Positions 17,708-25,671 are shown, counted from the first letter of the stretch. The stretch: 27,328 bases of DNA from CAZLIC01 sp964559535 (GCA_964559535.1 CAZLIC010000059.1:1-27328), one strand, 5' to 3'. The notes: generated by a model not told the origin, from the letters alone. Translations and numbers: made by a program.

Positions 17708-18292
17708 TTACGCCTCCAGTTCCGCGTCCCAGTACAGATAGTCCAGCCAGCTGTCGTGCAGGTAGTTGGGCGGGAAGCGGCGGCCGTGGGACTGCATCTC
17801 CTCGGCCGAAGGGGCGCGGGGGGTGCGGGCCAGATGGAAGCCCACCTGCCGCAGGGACCGGTTGCCCTTCTTCAGGTTGCAGGGCGAACAGGCCGCCACC
17901 ACGTTATCCCAGCTGGTCTTGCCGCCGCGCGACCGGGGGATGACGTGGTCGAAGGTCAGGTCGCCCTTTGCGCTGCAGTACTGGCAGCAGAATTCGTCCC
18001 GCAAGAAAAGATTGAAGCGCGTGAAGGCCACGCGCTTCTGGGGTTTGACGTACTCCTTCAGGACCACCACGGAGGGGATCCTGATTTCCTGCCTCTGGCT
18101 TCGCACGACCTGTTCGTATTCGGCGACGATGTCCACCCTGTCCAGAAAGGCGGCCTTGATCGCCTCCTGCCAGGGCCAGAGCGAGAGTGGGTAGTATGAA
18201 AGCGGGCGGAAATCGGCGTTCAACACCAGCGCGGGGTAGTGTTTCAACCCCGCCGGTTCGCGCACGAAACTGGTTCTGAAATCGCCGTCCAT
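17708..18292 (-). CDS. HNH endonuclease family protein
   Basis: A 194-residue protein with an HNH nuclease domain in its middle to C-terminal part. A zinc-type Cys pair (C103/C106) is followed by FDHVIPRSRGG with His116, then Asn130 and CSPCN (C135/C138, Asn139). The N-terminal 90 residues (PALVLNADFRPLSYYPLS, VDIVAEYE) are the conserved partner region of a chromosomal family common in alphaproteobacteria, whose cellular role is not established. The ATG at 18292 begins MDGDFRT. A frame extension reaches 18415, and a GTG at about residue -9 preceded by AAGGGG is an alternative start. No toxin, phage or restriction partner is adjacent, so it is probably a housekeeping nuclease. Confidence 0.88.
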   Translation of the reverse strand: MDGDFRTSFVREPAGLKHYPALVLNADFRPLSYYPLSLWPWQEAIKAAFLDRVDIVAEYEQVVRSQRQEIRIPSVVVLKEYVKPQKRVAFTRFNLFLRDEFCCQYCSAKGDLTFDHVIPRSRGGKTSWDNVVAACSPCNLKKGNRSLRQVGFHLARTPRAPSAEEMQSHGRRFPPNYLHDSWLDYLYWDAELEA

Positions 18293-18449
18293 TCCCAAAG
18301 CCGACTCCGATATCACCCCTTGACCAGAGGCGGGGAGCCCGCCCCGATGTAGCCCAACTATATCTGGCGTTCCCACCGTGGCAAGCCCCGCGATCTGGCG
18401 CTGCTGTCGCGGCAATCGATACGTCCCGTGGGTGACGCGGATGTGACGG

Positions 18450-19106
18450 TCAGCCGGGCAGGACGTCGCGCAGGAACGACAGTGTCGCGCTCAGGCCATC
18501 GGGGGCGATTCCGTGCCCGGTGCCCTTCATCACATGGCCGTAGACGGGAAACCCCGCCCCGATCAGTTCCCGTGCGGCGAAGTCCATGTTGGCGAAGGGC
18601 ACCAGATCATCCTGGTCGCCGTGGATCAGCAGGACGGGCGGCTTCACCACCGCCTCGGCCGGCAACCTCTCGTGCTCCAGCAGGCGGCCCGAGATCGCCA
18701 CCACCCCCGCCACTGCCGCCGCCCGCCGCGGGGCCACGTGCATGGACATCATCGCGCCCTGGCTGAAGCCCACCAGCGCCAGCCGGTCGGGCGCCAGCCC
18801 TTCGGCCGCAAGGCGGGCATCGAGGAAGGCGTTCAGGTCATCCGCCGCGGCCGCCAGCCCGGCCGCCGCCGCGGCCTCGGACGACCCGTCAAGCCAGGGA
18901 ATGGGAAACCACTGGCGGCCAAAGGGGTTGCCCGCGCAGGGCTCGGGCGCGTCGGGGGCCACGAAGGCCACGCCCGGCAGATGCGGGCCCAGCACGTCGG
19001 CCAGACCCAGCAGGTCGGACCCGTCGGCGCCGTAACCGTGCAGGAACGCCACCAGCGCACGCGGCGCATCCGGCCCCTTGCGGCTGAACTGCAATGCGCG
19101 CGTCAT
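18450..19106 (-). CDS. alpha/beta hydrolase (carboxylesterase/phospholipase 2 family)
   Basis: A 218-residue hydrolase. FLHGYGADGSDL (21-32) forms the oxyanion region. The nucleophile is Ser115 in GFSQG (113-117), the acid is probably Asp166 in HGDQDDLVP (162-170), and the base is His198 in GTGHG (195-199). The family hydrolyses short acyl esters or lysophospholipids; the substrate is unknown. The ATG at 19106 overlaps the stop of the glycosylase gene as ATGA, with GGAAGGGG upstream, so the two are translationally coupled although no functional link is evident. Confidence 0.9.
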   Translation of the reverse strand: MTRALQFSRKGPDAPRALVAFLHGYGADGSDLLGLADVLGPHLPGVAFVAPDAPEPCAGNPFGRQWFPIPWLDGSSEAAAAAGLAAAADDLNAFLDARLAAEGLAPDRLALVGFSQGAMMSMHVAPRRAAAVAGVVAISGRLLEHERLPAEAVVKPPVLLIHGDQDDLVPFANMDFAARELIGAGFPVYGHVMKGTGHGIAPDGLSATLSFLRDVLPG

Positions 19107-19747
19107 GACCGCACCCCTTCCCGATCTGTCGATACCCGGTAATACGCCCAGAGCAACCGCGCCGCCACCGCGCGCCAGGGCGACCACGCGGCGGACATGG
19201 CGCGGGCCTGCTTTTCGGTCGGGCGGGCCTCCAGCGCGAACAGGCGGCGCATCGATTCCTGCAGGGCCAGATCGCCGGGGGCAAACACGTCGGCCCGGCC
19301 CAGGCTGAACATCGCATAGATCTCGGCCGTCCAGGTGCCGATTCCCTTGATCGCCACCAGCGTGGCGATCACCTGGTCGGTGGGCGCGGTGCGCAGCGCG
19401 GCAAAGTCGATGCCCGACTGCGCCAGCGCCCGGCCATAGGCCGCCTTCTGCCGCGACAGGCCGCAGGCGCGCAGGTCTTCGTCGCTGGCTGCGGCCACGG
19501 GGCCGGGTTCGGTCAGCCCCGCGGCCGCCAGCCGCGCCCAGATGGCATCGGCGCTGGCGACGGACACCTGCTGGCTGACGATGGCATCGAACAGCGCGGC
19601 AAAGCCGTCATCGCGCAGCCGCAGCGGCAAGGAGCCGGTCTGCGCATAGGCCTGCGCAAAGCGCGGTTCGGCCTGGCCCAGCCAGTCCATGCCTTCGGCC
19701 AGGCAGGCTTCGGTTCTGATGATGCGTCCGACCATGGCTGTCGGCAT
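19103..19747 (-). CDS. DNA-3-methyladenine glycosylase 2 family protein (AlkA-like)
   Basis: A 214-residue base-excision repair enzyme of the HhH-GPD superfamily, which removes alkylated purines. The helix-hairpin-helix is at about 131-145 (AIKGIGTWTAE) and the catalytic Asp is Asp159 in FAPGDLAL. FDAIVSQQVS at 53-62 is the usual first conserved block. Shorter than E. coli AlkA because the N-terminal beta domain is missing, as in many bacterial members. The start is uncertain: ATG at 19747 or at 19735, neither with a clear ribosome site. The stop overlaps the hydrolase start. Confidence 0.9.
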   Translation of the reverse strand: MPTAMVGRIIRTEACLAEGMDWLGQAEPRFAQAYAQTGSLPLRLRDDGFAALFDAIVSQQVSVASADAIWARLAAAGLTEPGPVAAASDEDLRACGLSRQKAAYGRALAQSGIDFAALRTAPTDQVIATLVAIKGIGTWTAEIYAMFSLGRADVFAPGDLALQESMRRLFALEARPTEKQARAMSAAWSPWRAVAARLLWAYYRVSTDREGVRS

Positions 19748-19797
19748 AGGGTGGGTTCGGCCCCAAGGAAAGCGAAAACCGGCGGCGATGCATCAGC

Positions 19798-19812
19798 GTC
19801 CCAGCGTGGGAC
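19798..19812. repeat. inverted repeat upstream of the glycosylase gene
   Basis: GTCCCA-GCG-TGGGAC is a perfect 6-3-6 dyad about 50 bp before the glycosylase start, and TGGGAC occurs again a few bases further on. It is an operator candidate for the glycosylase-hydrolase pair. The remaining 19748-19893 sequence shows no gene. Confidence 0.35.
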
Positions 19813-19893
19813 ATTGCATGGGACAAGCAATTTCAATGGGTTACGGGCGCGCGTTAACGGAAGGCTTTACCATTGGGCGGCAAGCGCCGGGGT

Positions 19894-20850
19894 TCAATGC
19901 CCGTGCAGGAAACCCGCGGGCGCCCGGCCCAGAAGTTCCTGCGCCAGGTCGCGGCCCAGCGCCGCTCCGTCAGCCACGCTGCCGCGGCGTTCGCCCGCGA
20001 TGGCCTCGGTTCCATCAGGCCGCAGGATTTCGCCGCGCAGCCACATCGTGCCGCGCTCGATGATCGCCAACCCGGCGATTGGCGTTTCGCAGGACCCATC
20101 CAGCGTGGCCAGGAAGGTGCGTTCGGCCACCAGACGCTCTCCGGTTTCGCGGTCGTGGATCGCGGCCAGCAGGCCGGCCACCCTGTCATCGTCCGCGCGG
20201 CGTTCCACCCCGATGGCGCCCTGCGCCACCGCGGGCAGCATCTCGGCCGGGTCGATGGCGGATTGCGCGACATGCGCCATGCCCAGCCGGTTCAGCCCCG
20301 CCATGGCCAGAAAGGTGGCCGCCGCCACGCCCTCGTCCAGCTTGCGCAGGCGGGTCTGCACGTTGCCGCGGAATTCGACCAGATGCAGGTCGGGGCGGCG
20401 CAGTTTCAGCTGTGCCCTGCGGCGCAGCGAGGAGGACCCCACCACGGCGCCTTGCGGCAGCGCGGCAATGCCGCCGGCCAGCGGCGACACAAACCCGTCG
20501 CGCACATCGGCGCGCGGCAGGAAGCAGTCCAGGACCAGCCCGTCGGGCTGCTGCGTGGGCATGTCCTTCATCGAATGCACGGCGATGTCGATGCCGCCCT
20601 CCGACGCCCCATCCGACAGCGCGTCTTCGATCTCGCGGGTGAACAGGCCCTTGCCGCCGATCTCTTTCAGGGCGCGGTCCAGCACCTGATCGCCCATCAC
20701 CTTGATGATGACGATGTCAAAGGCAGCCTCGGGCAGGTTCCATGCCGCCATCAGGCAACGCCGCACCTCGTGCGCCTGCCACAGGGCCAGAGGAGAGCCG
20801 CGCGTGCCGATGCGCAGGGGACGGTCGGGGGAGGGCAGATCGCGTGTCAT
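19894..20850 (-). CDS. hemC: hydroxymethylbilane synthase (porphobilinogen deaminase)
   Basis: A 318-residue cytoplasmic enzyme that joins four porphobilinogens into hydroxymethylbilane for haem, bacteriochlorophyll and corrin synthesis. LRIGTRGSPLALWQA lies at residues 12-26, VHSMKDMPT at 91-99 with catalytic Asp96, GSSSLRRRAQL at 138-148, and the dipyrromethane cofactor attachment Cys254 in DGSCETPIAG. The ATG at 20850 is the only Met close to the conserved N-terminus. The frame continues far upstream, antisense to hemE, which is shadow. Divergent from hemE across 108 bp. The best promoter would place transcription start almost at the ATG. Confidence 0.97.
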   Translation of the reverse strand: MTRDLPSPDRPLRIGTRGSPLALWQAHEVRRCLMAAWNLPEAAFDIVIIKVMGDQVLDRALKEIGGKGLFTREIEDALSDGASEGGIDIAVHSMKDMPTQQPDGLVLDCFLPRADVRDGFVSPLAGGIAALPQGAVVGSSSLRRRAQLKLRRPDLHLVEFRGNVQTRLRKLDEGVAAATFLAMAGLNRLGMAHVAQSAIDPAEMLPAVAQGAIGVERRADDDRVAGLLAAIHDRETGERLVAERTFLATLDGSCETPIAGLAIIERGTMWLRGEILRPDGTEAIAGERRGSVADGAALGRDLAQELLGRAPAGFLHGH

Positions 20851-20858
20851 CGGGGCAA

Positions 20859-20887
20859 TTCGTAGCCTTGGGATTTCGGGCTGACAA
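20859..20887 (-). promoter_or_regulatory. candidate hemC promoter
   Basis: On the minus strand TTGTCA (20887-20882, five of six consensus bases) and TACGAA (20864-20859) are 17 nt apart. A start about 7 nt on would be near 20852, giving an almost leaderless hemC mRNA. The -35 lies in a CTGAC-N5-GTCAG dyad (20881-20895). Confidence 0.45.
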
Positions 20888-20897
20888 CCCGTCAGAC

Positions 20898-20915
20898 TGT
20901 CCAGTTGGCTTGACA
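20898..20915. promoter_or_regulatory. PpsR/CrtJ-type operator between hemC and hemE
   Basis: TGTCCAGTTGGCTTGACA fits the PpsR consensus TGT-N12-ACA, with the extended dyad TGTC-N10-GACA. Its right end is a perfect TTGACA (20910-20915), a likely hemE -35, although the -10 to go with it is weak. In Rhodobacter sphaeroides hemC and hemE are, as I recall, direct PpsR targets, which fits this position. PpsR itself is not in the window. Confidence 0.6.
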
Positions 20916-20958
20916 TTTTCGCCGCAACCCCCGACGCATCGGGCAACGGGAGGGCTGC

Positions 20959-21990
20959 ATGACACAGAAAACCATCCTTCGTGCGCTGCGCGGCGAAACG
21001 CTGCCCACCCCGCCGATCTGGCTGATGCGGCAGGCAGGCCGGTACCTGCCCGAATACCGCGCCACCCGTGCGCAGGCGGGCGATTTCCTGACGCTGTGCT
21101 ACACGCCCGAACTGGCGGCCGAGGTGACGCTGCAGCCGATCCGCCGCTATGGGTTCGATGCGGCGATCCTGTTTGCCGACATCTTGCTGATTGCGCAGGC
21201 TTTGGGGGCCGAGCTGTGGTTTGCCGAGGGCGAAGGGCCGCGGCTTTCGACGCTGACCACGCCGGGCGGGCTGGCCGCGTTGCGGGCGCCCGGTGACATT
21301 CATGACGTGCTGGGGCCGGTGTACGAAACGGTGCGCATCCTGTCGCGCGAGTTGCCCCGCGACACCACGCTGATCGGCTTTGCCGGGGCACCGTGGACGG
21401 TGGCGACCTACATGATCGCGGGCCGCGGCACCCCCGACCAGGGGCCCGCGCATGCGCTGAAAGCGGCCGACCGCCCCACGTTCCAGGGCCTGATCGAGCG
21501 GCTGACGGATGCGACGGTGGAGTACCTGTCGGCGCAGGTGCGTGCCGGGGCCGAGGTGGTAAAGCTGTTCGACAGCTGGGCGGGCAGCCTGAAGGGGCAG
21601 GACTTCCAGGATTTTGCGGTGGAACCCGCGCGGCAGATCATCACCGAGATGAAGCGCCGGTTTCCGGGCCTTCCGGTGATTGCCTTCCCGCGCGAGGCGG
21701 GGTCGGCCTATGCCGGGTTCGCCCGGGCGACGGGGGCGGATTGCGTGGCGCTGGACAATTCGGTGGATGCGGCCTGGGCCGCGCGGGCCGTGCAGTGCGA
21801 CGGCTGCGTTCAGGGCAACCTGGCACCCGGCCACATGGTGACGGGCGGGCCTGCGATGGACGCGGCGGCGCGCGCCATCGTGCAGGCCTTCGGCGGCGGG
21901 CCGCACATCTTCAACCTGGGCCACGGCATCACCCCGGACGCCGGCCCCGACCACGTCACGCGGCTGGTCGAGGTGGTGCGGGGCGGGTGA
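20959..21990 (+). CDS. hemE: uroporphyrinogen decarboxylase
   Basis: A 343-residue cytoplasmic enzyme that removes four carboxyls from uroporphyrinogen III to give coproporphyrinogen III, committing the pathway to haem and chlorophyll. Signature one, PPIWLMRQAGRYLPEYR, is at 18-34. The catalytic Asp74 lies in ILFADILL, and signature two, GFAGAPWTVATYM, is near 140-152. FNLGHGI near the C-terminus is also typical. GGGAGGG lies 6 nt before the ATG. Length is normal. Divergent from hemC with a shared regulatory region, so the two tetrapyrrole steps can be controlled together. Confidence 0.97.
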   Translation: MTQKTILRALRGETLPTPPIWLMRQAGRYLPEYRATRAQAGDFLTLCYTPELAAEVTLQPIRRYGFDAAILFADILLIAQALGAELWFAEGEGPRLSTLTTPGGLAALRAPGDIHDVLGPVYETVRILSRELPRDTTLIGFAGAPWTVATYMIAGRGTPDQGPAHALKAADRPTFQGLIERLTDATVEYLSAQVRAGAEVVKLFDSWAGSLKGQDFQDFAVEPARQIITEMKRRFPGLPVIAFPREAGSAYAGFARATGADCVALDNSVDAAWAARAVQCDGCVQGNLAPGHMVTGGPAMDAAARAIVQAFGGGPHIFNLGHGITPDAGPDHVTRLVEVVRGG

Positions 21991-22103
21991 TCGGCGTTTC
22001 CGCGCCGCATGGGGTGCAGCGGTGGTGACAGGCCGCCCGCGCCGCGGTATGCTGCGGCAAAAGGGGCAGCAGACCCCGGCAGAGGCATCGGAAGGGCGGT
22101 TTC

Positions 22104-22661
22104 ATGGTTGGGTTCACGGCGGGGCGGCGGGGATTCCTTGCATCGGCAGGGGCGGCGCTGGTTGCGGCCTGCTCGAACGGCGTGGGCACGAACAACGCCG
22201 CACGCATCGACGCGCGGGTGGACGCGACGCGCGACTATCTGTTCGGCCGCTATCCCGGCACGCAGGACCTTGCGGCGAAATCCTCGGGCGTGCTGTACAT
22301 GCCGCTGATCACCGAGGCGGGGTTCGGCATTGGCGGCGGCTTCGGGCGCGGCGCGCTGCGCATCAACGACGCGACGGTCGATTACTATTCCGCCACGCGC
22401 GCCACCATCGGCCTGCAGATCGGCGCGCAGCAATATGCACACGCGCTGTTCTTCCTGACCGAGGCGGCGCTGTCGGATTTCCGCCGGTCGGGTGGCTGGG
22501 CGGCCGGGGCGGATGTGCGCTATGCCACGCCCGACCAGGGGGCCAGCATCGGCAAGGAGACGACCGAACTGTCACCCGTGGTGGCGCTGGTGTTCGGCCA
22601 GTCGGGGCTGATCGCCGGGGCGACGCTGGCCGGGGTGAAGTACACCCGGATCATCCCTTGA
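22104..22661 (+). CDS. SYLF/YSC84-domain lipoprotein with Tat-like signal
   Basis: A 185-residue lipid-binding SYLF (YSC84-type) protein. The N-terminus GRRGFLASAGAALVAAC combines a twin-arginine motif (Arg8-Arg9) with a lipobox whose Cys is residue 23. It is therefore probably exported folded and lipid-anchored in the periplasm. The SYLF core runs from about 60 to 183 (SGVLYMPLITEAGFGIGGGFG, ending in a YTRI strand). Bacterial SYLF proteins bind lipids but their function is unclear. GGAAGG lies 9 nt before the ATG. The 113 nt after hemE hold no gene, and the link to hemE seems only positional. Its stop overlaps the TTG start of the CAP gene. Confidence 0.85.
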   Translation: MVGFTAGRRGFLASAGAALVAACSNGVGTNNAARIDARVDATRDYLFGRYPGTQDLAAKSSGVLYMPLITEAGFGIGGGFGRGALRINDATVDYYSATRATIGLQIGAQQYAHALFFLTEAALSDFRRSGGWAAGADVRYATPDQGASIGKETTELSPVVALVFGQSGLIAGATLAGVKYTRIIP

Positions 22662-23149
22662 CCCTGCGGGCCGCGGGCCTGCGGGCGGTGCTGGCCGTGG
22701 CGTCCTGCGGCGCGGCCCTGTCCTGCGGCGCAGCCTGGGCCTGCACCCTGCCTGCCGGGATCGACGCGGTGCGGACCGACATGGTTCGCGCGGTGGACGC
22801 GCAGCGCCGGGAGGCCGGCCTTCCAGCGCTGGCCCCCGATGCCCGCCTGACCCGCGCCGCGCAGGCGCACGCCTGCGACATGGCCGAGACGGCGCAGATG
22901 CGCCACACCGGTTCGGACGGATCGAAGATGGCGACGCGCATCCGGCGGACCGGATACCGGTTCGCGCAGGCCAACGAGAACGTGGGCGCCGGATTTCAGG
23001 ATCCCGGCCAGGCTGTGGCGGCGTGGATGGCCTCTGCCGGGCACCGCGCGAACATCCTGGCGGCCGGGACGCGCGATGTGGGCATGGGGGTGGCACTGTC
23101 CGAGGACGGCACGCTGTACTGGGCCATGGTGGCCGCCCGGTCGCAATAG
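22658..23149 (+). CDS. secreted CAP (SCP/PR1) domain protein, TTG start
   Basis: A 163-residue CAP-domain protein, probably periplasmic or extracellular. Residues 1-28 form a signal peptide ending AAWA before Cys29. The CAP core has LTRAAQAHACDMA (64-76), HTGSDGSKMATRI (83-95), ENVGAGF (107-113) and MASAGHRANIL (124-134), keeping the two family histidines. No ATG or strong GTG lies in the right place. The TTG at 22658 overlaps the previous stop (TTGA), giving coupling and the complete signal peptide. The frame is open far upstream, antisense-like and inside SYLF, so an earlier start is rejected. It is a paralogue of the CAP gene at 25672-26133. Bacterial CAP functions are largely unknown. Confidence 0.8.
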   Translation: MTLRAAGLRAVLAVASCGAALSCGAAWACTLPAGIDAVRTDMVRAVDAQRREAGLPALAPDARLTRAAQAHACDMAETAQMRHTGSDGSKMATRIRRTGYRFAQANENVGAGFQDPGQAVAAWMASAGHRANILAAGTRDVGMGVALSEDGTLYWAMVAARSQ

Positions 23150-23274
23150 ACTGCCCGCGCCCTGAGGTCGGCACCGCAGGTTTTCCGGGCCTTCGCAAGA
23201 CGGCGCAACCGTCCCGCCCATTTACCCGGCAAGCCTGAAGACATGGCCGCACGCCGATGATTTTCAGGGATTTT

Positions 23275-23349
23275 TGGCTCCGGCGGTAGGGATCGAACCT
23301 ACGACCAATTGATTAACAGTCAACTGCTCTACCGCTGAGCTACGCCGGA
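23275..23349 (-). tRNA. tRNA-Asn (anticodon GTT)
   Basis: A complete 75-nt cloverleaf on the minus strand. The acceptor is TCCGGCG paired with CGCCGGA, the D-arm carries AGCGGTAGAGC, the anticodon loop is CTGTTAA with GTT at + positions 23315-23317, and the T-arm carries GGTTCGATCCC. CCA is encoded (23275-23277). No terminator is evident downstream. The gap from the CAP gene (23150-23274) is otherwise empty. Confidence 0.97.
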
Positions 23350-23399
23350 ACACGAGCGGCCTCATAGCAAGGTCCTTCGGGGGCGTCCAGAACCCTTGG

Positions 23400-24296
23400 T
23401 CAGTTTTTTCGGCTCTGGAACAGGGCGCTTTCGGCGAGGGTCGGGGTTGCGATGACTTGGCCCTGCTCGCACAGCGCGATGAGGTGGGCAAACGCGTTGC
23501 GGGCTGCGGCGGGGTGCAGGGCCGGGGGCGTGTCGGCATAGACGCGCGCGGTCAGCGCCGCCAGAGTCAGGGGGCCTTGCGCCAAAGTGTCCAGAATGAC
23601 CGCCTCGCGGCGCTGGCGGTGCGCAATAAGCTCGGCAATTCGCGCGGCCGGATCCTCGACCGGCGCGCCGTGACCGGGATAGAGGCGGGACCACCGCGCC
23701 CGCCCCAGCCGTTGCAGCGACGCCATGTAGGCCGCCATGTCGCCGTCGGGCGGCGAGACCAGCGAGGTCGCCCACCCCATCACCAGATCACCCGAGAAAA
23801 GCCGGTCCCCCCATGCAAGACACAGGTGCCCTGCGAAATGGCCCGGGGTATGCAGCGCCTTCAGGCGCCAGCCTGCACCCACGACATCATCGCCGTCGGC
23901 AAGCGGCACTTCGGGAAGGAAGGTCAAGTCAACGCCTTCCCCTCCGCCCGCCAGCCCTTCGGCTGCCAGCCGCGCCATCGTGGCGCTGCGGCCGGCATCC
24001 GGGGGGCCGAACCCCAGAACCGGCGCGCCGGTCTGCCGGGCGAGGTCGCCGGCAAGGGCCGAGTGATCGAGGTGGGCGTGGGTCACTATGATCTTCGCGA
24101 TCCACTCGCCGGCTGTCAGCGCCCCCAGGATGGCCGACAGATGGGCCGGATCGCGCGGCCCCGGATCAATCACGGCGACGCCCCCCTCGCCCACGATCCA
24201 GGTGTTTGTTCCCGCCCCGGTGAACGGCGAAGGATTTGCGGCACGCACGCAGCGCAGCCCGGGTTCGATCCAGCGTCGCTCTCGATGTCCTGCCAT
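23400..24296 (-). CDS. MBL-fold metallo-hydrolase (LACTB2-like)
   Basis: A 298-residue metallo-beta-lactamase-fold hydrolase. The metal motif THAHLDH is at 72-78 (His73, His75, Asp77, His78), with further ligands His153 (HTPGHFAGH), Asp170 (FSGDLVMG) and His209 (YPGHG). A C-terminal winged-helix-like part (about 220-290) is typical of LACTB2-like enzymes. Members include thioesterases and nucleases, so the substrate is open. The ATG at 24296 follows AAAAGGTACAGG. The gene is divergent from the sensor kinase across 37 bp, so their promoters overlap. tRNA-Asn lies about 50 nt after its stop. Confidence 0.9.
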   Translation of the reverse strand: MAGHRERRWIEPGLRCVRAANPSPFTGAGTNTWIVGEGGVAVIDPGPRDPAHLSAILGALTAGEWIAKIIVTHAHLDHSALAGDLARQTGAPVLGFGPPDAGRSATMARLAAEGLAGGGEGVDLTFLPEVPLADGDDVVGAGWRLKALHTPGHFAGHLCLAWGDRLFSGDLVMGWATSLVSPPDGDMAAYMASLQRLGRARWSRLYPGHGAPVEDPAARIAELIAHRQRREAVILDTLAQGPLTLAALTARVYADTPPALHPAAARNAFAHLIALCEQGQVIATPTLAESALFQSRKN

Positions 24297-24333
24297 CCTG
24301 TACCTTTTCGCCCGGGCAGGATAGGCTTGTGCC

Positions 24334-25656
24334 ATGTCCACCCGCATCAAATCCGTCGTCCCGCGCGGCCTTTACGGCCGTGCCGCGCTGATCCTGATCG
24401 TACCCATCGTCACGATCCAGCTTGTCGTGTCCATCACCTTCATCCAGCGGCATTACGAGGGCGTGACGCGCCAGATGACCAACGGCGTGGTCCTAGAGAT
24501 GCGGCATCTGATCGCCTTGCTCGCCTCGGACCGCGACGCCGGAGTGGCAAGCCCGAGGGTGGCCGCGATGGCCAAGGCCCTGACGATCGAGCTTGCCGCC
24601 GCCTCGGACGCCATGCCCCCGGATGCAGACCGTCGCTTCCTCTGGGACGTGTCGGGCCGCGCGATGATCGAGACGCTGCGCAGGGGCCTCGACAGCGTGC
24701 GGGCGGTCGAACTTCTGGACAACCCCGGCGCGGTGCGGCTTTGGATCGACAGCGCCGCTGGACCCGTGATCGCCACCATCCCGCGCAAGCGGATGTCGGC
24801 CTCGAACCCGCACCAGCTTCTGGTGCTGATGATCGTGACCTCGATCCTGATGACGTGGATCTCGTACTATTTCCTGCGCGCGCAACTGAAGCCGATCACC
24901 CGGCTGGCGCAGGCGGCCGAGGCCTTCGGCAAGGGGCAGGCCATCGACTATCGCCCGCGCGGCGCGACCGAGGTGCGGGCGGCGGGCAAGGCCTTCCTCG
25001 ACATGCGCGCCCGGATCGAGCGGCAGATCGAGCAGCGGACCCTGATGCTGTCGGGCGTCAGCCACGACCTGCGCACCCCCCTGACGCGCCTGCGCCTTGG
25101 CCTGTCGATGCTGCCCGAGGATGAAGAGACGCGCGCCCTTCTCGCCGATGTCGCCCACATGCAGCGCATGGTGGACGAGTTTCTGGCCTTTGCGCGCGGC
25201 GACGCGATGGAGGAGCCGGTGCCGACCGATCCTGCCGGCCTTGCCCGGCTGGTGGTCGAGAATGCGGTGAGGGCGGGCCAGCAGGTCAGCTACGAGGGCC
25301 CCGCTTCGGCCGAAGCGATTCCGATGCGTCCGCAGGCCGTGGCGCGCGCGCTGGAGAATCTGGTGGCCAATGCCGTCCGCTATGGCACGAAGGCCGTGGT
25401 GTCGCTGCGCATGGGCGACCGCGCGCTGCGGCTGGCGGTCGAGGATGACGGGCCGGGCATCCCTCGCGACCGGCGGGACGAGGCGATGTCCCCCTTCACC
25501 CGCCTTGACAGCGCCCGCGACCCGAACCGGGGTGGCGGCGTGGGGCTTGGCCTGTCCATCGCCGCCGACATCGCGCGCAGCCACGGCGGGCAGCTGCGCC
25601 TGCTGGACGGCGACCAGATGGGCGGCCTCAAGGCCGAGCTGGTCTTTGCCCGCTAG
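24334..25656 (+). CDS. EnvZ-like sensor histidine kinase, orphan
   Basis: A 440-residue inner-membrane kinase. TM1 lies at about 17-37 and TM2 at about 160-181, enclosing a 120-residue periplasmic region. HAMP follows at about 182-232. The phospho-acceptor His244 sits in SGVSHDLRTPLTRLRL, the N-box is NLVANAVRYG (342-351), and the G-boxes are DDGPGIP (371-377) and GVGLGLSIA (402-410). All catalytic parts are present. AGGATAGG precedes the ATG. No response regulator lies next to it: it is divergent from the MBL gene and convergent with the CAP gene 15 nt away. The partner is probably an OmpR-type regulator elsewhere. The signal sensed is unknown. Confidence 0.93.
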   Translation: MSTRIKSVVPRGLYGRAALILIVPIVTIQLVVSITFIQRHYEGVTRQMTNGVVLEMRHLIALLASDRDAGVASPRVAAMAKALTIELAAASDAMPPDADRRFLWDVSGRAMIETLRRGLDSVRAVELLDNPGAVRLWIDSAAGPVIATIPRKRMSASNPHQLLVLMIVTSILMTWISYYFLRAQLKPITRLAQAAEAFGKGQAIDYRPRGATEVRAAGKAFLDMRARIERQIEQRTLMLSGVSHDLRTPLTRLRLGLSMLPEDEETRALLADVAHMQRMVDEFLAFARGDAMEEPVPTDPAGLARLVVENAVRAGQQVSYEGPASAEAIPMRPQAVARALENLVANAVRYGTKAVVSLRMGDRALRLAVEDDGPGIPRDRRDEAMSPFTRLDSARDPNRGGGVGLGLSIAADIARSHGGQLRLLDGDQMGGLKAELVFAR

Positions 25657-25671
25657 ACTGCAGGCTGCAGG

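Noticed and set aside
17708..18292. HNH gene as part of a restriction, phage or homing system
   Set aside because: No methyltransferase, toxin or phage gene is near and its composition matches neighbours. It belongs to a widespread chromosomal alphaproteobacterial family.
20851..21954. N-terminal extension of hemC through the hemE region
   Set aside because: The extension is antisense to hemE and no HemC has it. The conserved N-terminus starts just after the ATG at 20850.
22022..22657. Long upstream extension of the CAP gene
   Set aside because: It overlaps the SYLF lipoprotein in another frame and has no domain. The signal peptide begins at the TTG at 22658.
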